From NCBI GenBank assembly GCA_002345025.1, contig DDUX01000166.1, forward strand, positions 31,987 to 42,230: a stretch of DNA of 10,244 nt, read 5' to 3'. Each line of letters begins with the position of its first letter. Position 1 is the stretch's first letter. The DNA is from Candidatus Accumulibacter iunctus. Lineage in GTDB: Bacteria; Pseudomonadota; Gammaproteobacteria; Burkholderiales; Rhodocyclaceae. Positions 1 to 6,298 of the stretch are shown here, one piece after another. The translations under genes and the position numbers were made by a program. The notes below the pieces were generated by a model. The model was not told the DNA's origin and searched no databases. It saw only the letters and a program-made list of their open reading frames with translations.

Positions 1-119
1 CCCCACCCACACCACCCCCCCCCCACCCCCTCCTCCTCTCCCCCCGCCCCCCCTGCCGCGGCGCGGGGGCGGGCGCCCGCCCCCCCCCCAGCGCGGGGGG
101 GCGCGCCCCCCCCCGCCGA
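1..119. repeat. C-rich low-complexity tract with G/C palindromes
   Basis: Positions 1-58 are almost only C with scattered A, T and G. Positions 65-84 form a perfect 20-bp G/C palindrome, and 95-101 pairs with 106-112 around a CGCG centre. No coding signal is seen. The stretch starts directly after the last recognisable tmRNA structure (minus strand, ending near 121), so it lies where the ssrA terminator would be expected; its G/C hairpins have no T-run. It could be a decayed intergenic palindromic repeat of the C-rich/G-rich kind common in GC-rich proteobacteria, or consensus error at a contig end. The sequence alone cannot separate these. Confidence 0.6.
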
Positions 120-348
120 TAGCCTTTCTGTTTATTGGACGGCTACGTCCTCAGCAGGCCTTAAGCGGCCAGTGCGAAACGCTCATCGTTGGCGTTTATG
201 GATTTGCTCGGATTACGTCCGTCGCCTTTCGGGTCGCCTGCTCGCCATCTTTCGCCCTGTCGAAACCAGTACACCCCCGCAGTGGTGGAGGTGGCGGGAA
301 TCGAACCCGCGTCCAGAACGCATCCGGTTTGCCGGAATTACGACCATG
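119..348 (-). ncRNA. ssrA: Circularly permuted two-piece tmRNA (ssrA)
   Basis: Transfer-messenger RNA rescues stalled ribosomes with SmpB and tags the nascent peptide for proteolysis. On the minus strand the 3' (acceptor) part comes before the 5' (coding) part. Acceptor piece, about 348-283: hairpin CCGG-CAAA-CCGG (335-324), T-arm GCGGG-TTCGATT-CCCGC (310-294), acceptor strand CACCUCC (293-287), discriminator A286 and encoded CCA (285-283). After four bases (282-279) comes the tmRNA 5' end GGGGGUG (278-272), followed by the conserved CUGGUUUCGAC. The acceptor stem pairs in all seven positions, with G276:U289 giving the G3:U70 alanine identity pair. CAGGGCG (259-253) pairs with CGUUCUG (320-314) as helix P2, joining the two pieces. 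The tag frame lies at 193-161 and a pseudoknot at 150-121. The upstream end is inferred from the promoter; the downstream mature end is uncertain. It lies downstream of fliE on the same strand. Confidence 0.94.
161..193 (-). other. tmRNA proteolysis-tag reading frame
   Basis: Reading from the resume codon GCC (193-191), the frame encodes ANDERFALAA and then TAA (163-161). With the alanine carried by the tmRNA, the appended tag would be AANDERFALAA. The -ALAA end is the usual ClpXP-type degron, and ANDE at the start is typical of proteobacterial tags. An A-rich stretch (CCAUAAAC) precedes the resume codon, as expected. The stop codon lies in the loop of a short GGCC/GGCC hairpin (170-167 with 160-157). 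Confidence 0.93.
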
Positions 349-354
349 TCGGTG

Positions 355-383
355 ATTATGGGCGCGGCAGGCCGAAAACTCAA
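355..383 (-). promoter_or_regulatory. Sigma-70-type promoter of ssrA
   Basis: On the minus strand TTGAGT (383-378) and CATAAT (360-355) are separated by exactly 17 bases. The -35 box matches TTGACA in four of six positions and the -10 box matches TATAAT in five of six. Transcription would start around 347-350, giving an acceptor piece of about 65 nt. The promoter sits between the fliE stop and the tmRNA acceptor domain, so ssrA is expected to be expressed independently of the flagellar genes. Confidence 0.75.
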
Positions 384-405
384 GCCCTGACGCGACGCGG
401 AGCGC

Positions 406-735
406 TCACACCTGCATGTTCATCACATCCTGGTACGCCGAAACCAGCTTGTTGCGCACCTGAACCATCTCCTGAAACGAGATGCTGGCTTTCTGCAGTT
501 CGATCATCACGTCGTGCAGGTCGGCGCCAGCATTGCCGGCGGCAAAACTTGCCGCCATCTCGCTGGCGCGCTCCTGCGTCTGACTGACCTGCGCCAGCGA
601 TGCCTGCAGAACCTCGGCAAAGTCTGTCGGCGGCCCGCCGGCAACTGGGGCGGGCGACGCAGCGGCGCGCCCGGAAGCGGCTGCCGAAGTTGCGCGCAGC
701 GCGTTCAGTACCTGATCGATGCCCTTGTGGTCCAT
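406..735 (-). CDS. fliE: Flagellar hook-basal body complex protein FliE
   Basis: FliE joins the FliF MS ring to the proximal rod and is an early substrate of the flagellar export apparatus. The 109-residue product is of normal family length. Its C-terminal part (LHDVMIELQKASISFQEMVQ followed by VRNKLVSAYQDVMNMQV) is the conserved FliE helix ending in the typical Tyr-x-x-Met segment. The N-terminal third is Ala/Pro-rich and variable. The ATG at 735 is chosen because GGAGGAAGGA lies immediately upstream and because it falls downstream of the sigma-54 promoter at 767-782. The frame is open back to an ATG at 822, which overlaps the flrC stop, but that extension does not look like FliE. The gene is downstream of flrC on the same strand, with fliF on the other side of flrBC and divergently read. 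Its stop codon is 22 bases from the ssrA -35 box. Confidence 0.95.
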   Translation of the reverse strand: MDHKGIDQVLNALRATSAAASGRAAASPAPVAGGPPTDFAEVLQASLAQVSQTQERASEMAASFAAGNAGADLHDVMIELQKASISFQEMVQVRNKLVSAYQDVMNMQV

Positions 736-766
736 TCCTTCCTCCAGCGACTGCCTGATCAGTATA

Positions 767-782
767 AGCAACGATTGTGCCA
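767..782 (-). promoter_or_regulatory. Sigma-54 (RpoN) promoter of fliE
   Basis: The minus strand reads TGGCACAATCGTTGCT, with TGGCAC at -24, TTGCT at -12 and the required GG-N10-GC spacing. It agrees with the TGGCACG-N4-TTGCW consensus at every informative base except the G after TGGCAC. The start point would be near 756, leaving a leader of about 21 nt that contains the fliE Shine-Dalgarno. It lies in the 86-bp gap between flrC and fliE. The adjacent FlrC-type activator is the obvious candidate to open it. Confidence 0.9.
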
Positions 783-821
783 CATCCGGGCCGCTCGTCG
801 CCGCCTGGCAAGGCAGAATCA

Positions 822-2186
822 TCAGGTCTCGAGAAAACCCTCCTCGCGGTACTGCCTGAGCTTGTGGCGCAGCGTTCTTTCCGGCATCCCGAGGCGCTGC
901 CCGGCGAGCTTTCTCGATCCACCGACAGCCGCCAAGGTGGCAAGGATGTGCTGCCGCTCGACGTCCCGCAGCTCGGCGGGCTGCCGGTTGGCAGCCGGCA
1001 TCGCGTCATCGCCTGCCGCCGACGGCATCGGCGGCGCCGCGGCAGGGTCGACCGGGCGCTGCACGCCAAGCAGCAGCGCATCGACCTCGACGGTTTCTCC
1101 GGCGGCCAGAATCACCGCCCGCTGGACGACATTCTCCAGTTCGCGAACGTTGCCCGGCCAGCTGTGGCGCTGCAGCGCATCCCCGGCGGCCGCCGCGAAG
1201 TGCAGACCGGGCCGTCCGGCACGCGCGCCGTGTGTCGCCAGAAAGTGTCTCGCCAGCGGCACGATGTCACCCGGGCGCTGACGCAAGGCAGGAATCAGCA
1301 GCGGAAAGACATTCAGCCGGTAGAAGAGATCCTCGCGAAAAAGGCCCCTGGCGACGGTGTCGGCAATATCGCGATTGGAGGTGGCGATGATGCGGATGTC
1401 GAGGGCGACCGGCCTCTTGCCGCCGACCCGCTCCACCTCGCGCTCCTGCAGGACCCGCAGCAGCTTGGCCTGCAGGGCCAGCGGCATCTCGGTAATCTCG
1501 TCGAGCAGGAGCGTGCCGTTCTGTGCCTGCTCGAACTTGCCGGCCTGGGAACTCTGCGCGCCACTGAAGGCACCCTTCTCGTGCCCGAAGAGCGTCGCTT
1601 CGAGCAGGCTGTCGGGAATCGCCGCGCAGTTGATGGCGATGAAAGGACCCGTACTGCGCGCCGAGCACTGGTGGATATGGCGCGCCACCACTTCCTTGCC
1701 GACGCCGCTCTCGCCGGTCAGCAGCACCGTCGCATCCGTCTGTGCGACGCGCCTGGCCAAGGCGAAGAGATTCTTCGTCACCGCGTCGAAAGCGATCACC
1801 CCCGGGTCGTCGGTCTTCTCCGGCAGGCGATAACGCAGTACGTGCTCGAGCAGCGCCTGCGGCTCAAAGGGCTTGAGGAGGAAGTCGCAGGCGCCGGCAC
1901 GCATCGCTTCGACCGCCCGGTCGACGTCGGCAAACGCCGTCATCAGAACGACCGGCAACTGCGGCAAGCGACTGCGAATCTCCTTCAGCAGCGTGATGCC
2001 ATCCATCGGCAACATGCGCACGTCACTGACCACCAGCGACACTTCGCTGCTGGCGAGCAGCTGCAGCGCCTCGTCGCCACCGCCGGCGGCGAGCACCGAC
2101 TGCCCGGCGAGCTCAAGGGTATCGCACACCGCCTCACGCAGGGCGGCATCGTCCTCGACAACGAGGATCGGCAATCGCCCGCTCAT
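822..2186 (-). CDS. flrC: Sigma-54-dependent flagellar response regulator (FlrC/FleR type)
   Basis: This NtrC-family activator would turn on RpoN-dependent flagellar genes after phosphorylation by the adjacent kinase. From the ATG at 2186 it has 454 residues. The receiver domain (about 5-120) has the acidic pocket E11-D12-D13, phospho-acceptor D55 in VVSDVRM, T83 and K105. The AAA+ domain (about 131-360) has Walker A GESGVGKE (158-165), the sigma-54 contact loop GAFSGA (205-210, where most family members have GAFTGA), Walker B LLLDE (226-230) and the FREDLFYRLNVFP segment with candidate arginine fingers. The C-terminal Fis-type helix-turn-helix (about 421-449) includes MPERTLRHKLRQY. The frame is open to a TTG at 2204 overlapping the flrB stop, with an ATG at 2195. 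I prefer 2186 because it starts at the family's N-terminus and has AGGAG/GGAA upstream. FlrC/FleR identity rests on domain order and flagellar context; a generic NtrC-like regulator is the alternative. Confidence 0.9.
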   Translation of the reverse strand: MSGRLPILVVEDDAALREAVCDTLELAGQSVLAAGGGDEALQLLASSEVSLVVSDVRMLPMDGITLLKEIRSRLPQLPVVLMTAFADVDRAVEAMRAGACDFLLKPFEPQALLEHVLRYRLPEKTDDPGVIAFDAVTKNLFALARRVAQTDATVLLTGESGVGKEVVARHIHQCSARSTGPFIAINCAAIPDSLLEATLFGHEKGAFSGAQSSQAGKFEQAQNGTLLLDEITEMPLALQAKLLRVLQEREVERVGGKRPVALDIRIIATSNRDIADTVARGLFREDLFYRLNVFPLLIPALRQRPGDIVPLARHFLATHGARAGRPGLHFAAAAGDALQRHSWPGNVRELENVVQRAVILAAGETVEVDALLLGVQRPVDPAAAPPMPSAAGDDAMPAANRQPAELRDVERQHILATLAAVGGSRKLAGQRLGMPERTLRHKLRQYREEGFLET

Positions 2187-2200
2187 CGCTTCCATTCTCC

Positions 2201-3379
2201 TCAACCCTCCTGCTGATCTGTCGATTCGATCGGTAGCACGAGAACGAACTCCGACCCTTGCGCCGGAGCCGAGCTGAGCCTGATGCTGCCGCCATGGGCA
2301 CGCGCGACGCCGAGTGCGATTGCCAGTCCGAGCCCGGTACCCTGAGCACGGGTGGTGAAGAAGGGCTCGAAAACCCGTGCCTGCACCTCCGGAGGAATTC
2401 CCTGCCCCGTGTCGCGAACGCCGATTCGCAGCTGCCCGCCGCCGGCGCGGGCAGTGAGCGTCACCTCGCCGCCGGCGGTACAGGCCTGCAGCGCGTTCTC
2501 GAGCAGATTCACCAGCGCCCCGGACAGCGCCTTGCGGCTGCCGCTGAGCTGCTGCTGCCCGACGCCACAGTCTACCCGATAGGCGACGTTCTTCTCCCGA
2601 AACAGTGGCTGCACGGTCTGCGCAGCGTCGGCCAGCAGCTGCGCGACCAGCATCCGGTCACTCCCCGCGTGCTCGCCGCGAGCAAACAGCAGGACCTCCT
2701 GGATCAGGCGCTCGAGGCGCCTGAGCTGGGCTGTCGTCTTCTCGGCGAAACGGATGCGTGCCGCGTCGCCGAGTTCCGACTGACACAGGTTGGCACTGTA
2801 GAGCAGCGCAGTCGCCAGCGGCGTGCGCAGCTGATGCGCGAGTGACGCCGCCATCTCGCCCATCGCAGCCAGGCGCTGGTTACGTTCCAGCTCGGTCTTC
2901 AGGCTGTGCGCGGCGGTGACATCGTGAACGAGGATGATCCGCCCACCGGCGGAGTCGATCGCGCTCTCGACGATCGCCACCCGGCAGCCGCCGGCCTGCC
3001 ACTCCGCCGGTGTTTCGGTCGCCACCAGCCGACTGCGCACCAGTGCCGGCCAGGACTCACCGACGATCGCCTGGCCCAGGATTCGGCGCGCAGCCGGGTT
3101 GGCTTCACCGACGCACGCTTCGCCGTCGAGCACGATGACGCCGGCCGGCAACGCATTGAGCAACAGCCGCAGGCGTTCGGCAAGCGCTTCCTTGGCATCG
3201 TGCTGCCGCCGCAGCTCCCCATTGGCGGTCGCCAGTTCGGCCGTCAACGACTCGACGCGGTCCTGAAGTCCCTGATAGGCCATCGTCAGCACCTGCGAAA
3301 CCTGGTTGAAGGCGTCGAAGGCGCGCTGCAGCTCCTGCGCCCTGCCTTCCTGCGCTGATGGTTGCCCGGCGTCGATCAT
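2201..3379 (-). CDS. flrB: Cytoplasmic PAS-domain sensor histidine kinase (FlrB/FleS type)
   Basis: The kinase partner of the FlrC-type regulator. From the ATG at 3379 it has 392 residues and no membrane segment or signal peptide, matching the soluble FlrB/FleS kinases that respond to flagellar assembly state. Residues 13-70 are heptad-rich and probably coiled-coil. A PAS-like domain (about 71-160) starts LLNALPAGVIVLDGE. The dimerisation domain has the phospho-acceptor H182 in SLAHQLRTPL. The ATPase domain shows the N box NLLENALQA (291-299), the G1 box DTGQGIPP (323-330), FEPFFTTR and the G2 box GTGLGLA (347-353). The frame continues to a TTG at 3400, but the ATG is the better start; neither has a strong ribosome binding site. 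The stop lies 14 bases before the chosen flrC start, so the two are almost certainly co-transcribed. The gene is divergent from fliF. Confidence 0.9.
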   Translation of the reverse strand: MIDAGQPSAQEGRAQELQRAFDAFNQVSQVLTMAYQGLQDRVESLTAELATANGELRRQHDAKEALAERLRLLLNALPAGVIVLDGEACVGEANPAARRILGQAIVGESWPALVRSRLVATETPAEWQAGGCRVAIVESAIDSAGGRIILVHDVTAAHSLKTELERNQRLAAMGEMAASLAHQLRTPLATALLYSANLCQSELGDAARIRFAEKTTAQLRRLERLIQEVLLFARGEHAGSDRMLVAQLLADAAQTVQPLFREKNVAYRVDCGVGQQQLSGSRKALSGALVNLLENALQACTAGGEVTLTARAGGGQLRIGVRDTGQGIPPEVQARVFEPFFTTRAQGTGLGLAIALGVARAHGGSIRLSSAPAQGSEFVLVLPIESTDQQEG

Positions 3380-3484
3380 CGAATTGGAGGTCCAAATCAA
3401 GAAACAGCTACAATAGCAGAGTAATTATCAGCCCTTTTTCGCTTTTTGCCTGCCTCCTGGCAGGCTCTTGACCCAGACGCTGGC
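3380..3484. promoter_or_regulatory. Divergent flrB-fliF intergenic region with leader hairpin
   Basis: This 105-bp gap must hold the promoters of both arms. On the plus strand TACAAT (3409-3414) is a plausible -10 box, but no good -35 lies 16-18 bases upstream (TTGGAG is at 19). A short palindrome, TTGGA-GG-TCCAA, occupies 3384-3395. A perfect 7-bp hairpin, GCCTGCC-TCCT-GGCAGGC (3448-3465), lies in the probable fliF leader, preceded by two T5 tracts. No consensus sigma-54 site was found here, unlike upstream of fliE and fliK. The promoter assignments are therefore tentative. Confidence 0.4.
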
Positions 3485-5215
3485 ATGGCGGCAGCCGGAA
3501 CCGAAACCACCGAAACACCACTCGCGAGCGCTCCGCTGGAACGTGTTCGTGCCGCTCTGGCACGCCTGAACAACCGCCAGAAGGTGGTGCTGATGGTCGC
3601 CATCGCCGCCCTCGTCGCACTGCTCGTGGCGGCGGCCACACTGCTGCGGCAGAGCGAGTTCCGCATCCTCTTTTCCAACGTCGGCGAACGCGATGGCGGC
3701 GCGATCATTGCCGCGCTCGAGCAGATGAACGTGCCATTCCGCTTCAACGACTCGGGCAGCGCGATCCTGGTCCCCGCCGCCCGCGTTCATGATGTCCGCC
3801 TGCGCCTGGCGTCGCAGGGACTGCCGCGCGGCGGAGCGGTCGGTTTCGAGCTGATGGAGAGCCAGAAATTCGGCATCAGCCAGTTTGCCGAACAGCTCAA
3901 CTACCAGCGCGGCCTGGAGGGCGAACTGTCGCGCACGGTGCAATCGATCGCCGCGGTCGAGGCGGCGCGCGTGCATCTGGCGATACCGAAGCCGAGCGTC
4001 TTCATGCGCGAGGAACTGAAGCCGTCGGCGTCGGTGATGCTCCGGCTGTACTCCGGCCGCTCGCTCGACGCGGCGCAGATCGCCGGCATCCAGAACCTGG
4101 TTGCCGCCAGCGTCCCGCAACTGTCCCCCGCGAGCGTGACGCTGCTCGACCAGAGCGGCACGTTGCTGTCACAAATGAAGAGCAAGCTGCTGGAAGCCGG
4201 TCTCGATCCGACCCAGGTCAAGTATGTCAACGAGATCGAAGCGAGCATCATCAAGCGCATCGAGGACATCCTGACGCCGATCGTCGGCGCCGGCAACGCG
4301 CGCGTACAGATCGCGGCCGACATCGACTTCTCGCAGAGCGAGCAGACCGCCGAGACGCATCGTCCGAACGCGACGCCGCCGGAGATCAGCATTCGCAGCC
4401 AGCAGACGAACGAGAGCGCGAGCACCAGCCCGTCGGCGCAGGGAGTTCCCGGCGCCCTCAGCAACCAGCCGCCGGTACCGGCCACCGCACCATTGACGCA
4501 ACCGGCGGTGCCGCCGGCGACCGCCGGCGCTGCGGCGCCGCTGCCGGGGCAGATCAATGCCGCCGGCGTTCAGGCACCAATCGCCAGTGTCGGCCAGCCG
4601 CTGAACACGAGCAAGAGTTCGACGATCAACTACGAGGTCGACAGGACCATCCGGCACGTCAGGCAGTCGGTCGGAACCATCAAGCGCCTGTCGGCAGCGG
4701 TGGTGGTCAACCAGCGCAAGGAAATTGCCAAGGACGGCAAGTCCGTCAGCAAGCCGCTACCGGACGCCGAGTTGAAACAGATCAGCGACCTCGTCAAGGA
4801 AGCGATGGGTTTCAGCAAGGACAGGGGCGACACGATCTCGGTGGCCAATGCGCCGTTCACCGCGATCGAGAAGGATGACGGCGTTCCTCTCTGGCGCGAC
4901 CCGGAGACCCTGTCGCTGGCGAAGGAACTCGTCAAGTACGGGGTTCTCGCCGCCATCATCGCCTACCTCCTGCTCGGCGTGGTGCGACCGCTGGTCAGGA
5001 CGATGGTCGGCCCGCCAGCCGGCGAGAAGACCGTCGGCAGCCAGATCGATGTCCGGGCCGCGGATGAGGAAGGTGAAGAGGCTGGTGCCGAGCATGTCCC
5101 GACGGCCAGCGAGCTGCTGGAAAGGAAGCTCGCCGAAGTTCGCGCCATTGCCCAGCAGGATCCGCAGGCGGTAGCCAACATCATCAAGGAATGGACGGGC
5201 GCCAATGCCGGCTGA
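3485..5215 (+). CDS. fliF: Flagellar MS-ring protein FliF
   Basis: FliF forms the MS ring in the inner membrane, the platform for the rod, C ring and export gate. From the ATG at 3485 it has 576 residues, a usual length. The first membrane helix is at about 34-54 (VVLMVAIAALVALLVAAATL) and the second at about 484-503 (YGVLAAIIAYLLLGVVRPLV). Between them are the periplasmic ring-building motifs, with the conserved stretches LRLASQGLP, RGLEGELSRTVQSI and ARVHLAIPKPSVF. A Pro/Ala-rich insert at about 319-360 falls where the family is variable. The C-terminal tail ASELLERKLAEVRAIAQQDP, followed by VANIIKEW, is the FliG-binding segment. A TTG at 3446 gives 13 extra residues but would place the start inside the 3448-3465 hairpin, so the ATG is preferred, though its ribosome binding site is poor. 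It overlaps fliG by 11 nt, which suggests translational coupling. Confidence 0.95.
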   Translation: MAAAGTETTETPLASAPLERVRAALARLNNRQKVVLMVAIAALVALLVAAATLLRQSEFRILFSNVGERDGGAIIAALEQMNVPFRFNDSGSAILVPAARVHDVRLRLASQGLPRGGAVGFELMESQKFGISQFAEQLNYQRGLEGELSRTVQSIAAVEAARVHLAIPKPSVFMREELKPSASVMLRLYSGRSLDAAQIAGIQNLVAASVPQLSPASVTLLDQSGTLLSQMKSKLLEAGLDPTQVKYVNEIEASIIKRIEDILTPIVGAGNARVQIAADIDFSQSEQTAETHRPNATPPEISIRSQQTNESASTSPSAQGVPGALSNQPPVPATAPLTQPAVPPATAGAAAPLPGQINAAGVQAPIASVGQPLNTSKSSTINYEVDRTIRHVRQSVGTIKRLSAAVVVNQRKEIAKDGKSVSKPLPDAELKQISDLVKEAMGFSKDRGDTISVANAPFTAIEKDDGVPLWRDPETLSLAKELVKYGVLAAIIAYLLLGVVRPLVRTMVGPPAGEKTVGSQIDVRAADEEGEEAGAEHVPTASELLERKLAEVRAIAQQDPQAVANIIKEWTGANAG

Positions 5216-6203
5216 GGACGGGGTCGAGAAAAGTGCCATCCTGCTGATTGCCCTCGGCGAGGACCACGCCGCCGAAGTCCTCAAGCACCTCGGCCCGAAG
5301 GAAGTACAGAAACTCGGCCAGGCGATGGCGACGCTGAAGTCGGTACCACGCACGCGCGTCGACGAAGTGCTCAGCGAGTTCCAGAAGTCTGCCGAGGAGT
5401 CGGCGGCGGTCAACGTCGACACCGACGCCTACGTGCGCTCGGTGCTGACCAAGGCGCTCGGCGACGACAAGGCCTCCAACCTGATCTCGCGCATTCTGCA
5501 GCCCGGCGACACCAATGGCATCGAAGGCCTGAAATGGATGGATGCGCCGACGGTCGCCGACCTGATCCGCAACGAGCACCCGCAGATCATCGCGACGATC
5601 CTCGTGCACCTGGCGCATGACCACTCGAGCGACATCCTGAACCAGTTCTCGGAGCGCCTGCGCAACGATGTGGTGCTGCGCATCGCGACGCTCGAGGGGA
5701 TCCAGCCCGAAGCCCTGAAGGAGCTCAACGACGTGATGCTGCGCCTGCTCTCCGGCTCCGCCAGCATGAAGAAATCCGCCAAGGGCGGTGTGCGGACGGT
5801 CGCCGAGATTCTCAATTTCATGGGGACTGCCAATGAAACCGCAGTGCTCGACTCGATCCGCGAATACGACCCCGACCTCGCGCAGCAGGTCCTCGACGAG
5901 ATGTTCGTCTTCGAGAATCTGCTCGATCTGGACGACCGCGCCATCCAGTTGCTGCTGCGCGAGATTCAGTCCGAGTCGCTGATCCTGGCAATGAAGGGTG
6001 CCACCGAAGCGCTGCGCGAGAAAATCTTCAGGAACATGTCGCAGCGCGCCTCCGAGATGTTGCGCGAAGATCTGGAGTCGCGCGGCCCGGTCCGTCTTTC
6101 CGAGGTCGAGGCCGAGCAGAAGGAGATCCTCAAGGTCGTCCGCCGGCTGGCCGACGAAGGCCAGATCGTCCTCGGCGGCTCGGGCGGCGGAGAAATGATC
6201 TGA
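5205..6203 (+). CDS. fliG: Flagellar motor switch protein FliG
   Basis: FliG is the C-ring subunit that binds FliF, interacts with the stator and carries torque. At 332 residues it is almost exactly the enterobacterial length, and key positions can be read in register. The N-terminal FliF-binding domain starts EKSAILLIALGEDHAAEVL. The middle domain has the EHPQ motif at 124-127. The MFVF motif is at 233-236 (EMFVFENLLDLDDRAIQLLL). The C-terminal torque helix keeps K264, R281, E288 (Asp in E. coli), D289 and R297. The ATG at 5205 lies within the end of fliF, 11 nt before that stop codon ends. Nothing suggests damage. A 95-bp gap follows before fliH, longer than the other spacings in this arm. 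Confidence 0.97.
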   Translation: MPAEDGVEKSAILLIALGEDHAAEVLKHLGPKEVQKLGQAMATLKSVPRTRVDEVLSEFQKSAEESAAVNVDTDAYVRSVLTKALGDDKASNLISRILQPGDTNGIEGLKWMDAPTVADLIRNEHPQIIATILVHLAHDHSSDILNQFSERLRNDVVLRIATLEGIQPEALKELNDVMLRLLSGSASMKKSAKGGVRTVAEILNFMGTANETAVLDSIREYDPDLAQQVLDEMFVFENLLDLDDRAIQLLLREIQSESLILAMKGATEALREKIFRNMSQRASEMLREDLESRGPVRLSEVEAEQKEILKVVRRLADEGQIVLGGSGGGEMI

Positions 6204-6298
6204 GAGCTTGTGTGGAAGCCGTCGTCAGCGGGCCGCGCTGCCGGGCGCGCGGGAGCGAACGACGAGACCTCTCAAGTCGATAGGCGAGGAGTGAGCGA

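Noticed and set aside
283..330. An ordinary tRNA gene, suggested by the T-arm and CCA end on the minus strand.
   Set aside because: There is no D-arm or anticodon arm upstream at tRNA distances, and the matching 5' acceptor strand with the tmRNA-specific CUGGUUUCGAC lies downstream of the CCA. The permuted tmRNA explains all parts.
283..660. A conventional one-piece ssrA with its 5' end inside fliE.
   Set aside because: No tmRNA 5' motif or tag is found on that side; the coding piece is found downstream of the CCA, at 278-121.
406..822. A 138-residue FliE starting at the ATG overlapping the flrC stop (822).
   Set aside because: The extra 29 residues do not resemble FliE, the sigma-54 promoter lies within that extension, and a strong Shine-Dalgarno directly precedes the ATG at 735.
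777..2216. Long plus-strand open frame of 479 residues opposite flrC.
   Set aside because: Arg/Gln/His-rich translation without domains, fully antisense to a clear NtrC-family gene; expected from high GC content.
3446..3484. TTG start for fliF adding 13 residues.
   Set aside because: No ribosome binding site, the codon falls at the base of a hairpin, and the ATG at 3485 gives a normal FliF N-terminus.
3481..3496. Possible sigma-54 promoter TGGCATG-N4-CAGCC.
   Set aside because: The -12 element is poor and it overlaps the fliF start codon, so the transcript would start inside the gene.
6204..6298. Possible terminator or small gene between fliG and fliH (CCGCGC/GCGCGG stem at 6233-6252).
   Set aside because: No T-run follows the 6-bp stem, and no open frame with a ribosome site fits; only the fliH Shine-Dalgarno at 6286-6291 is supported.
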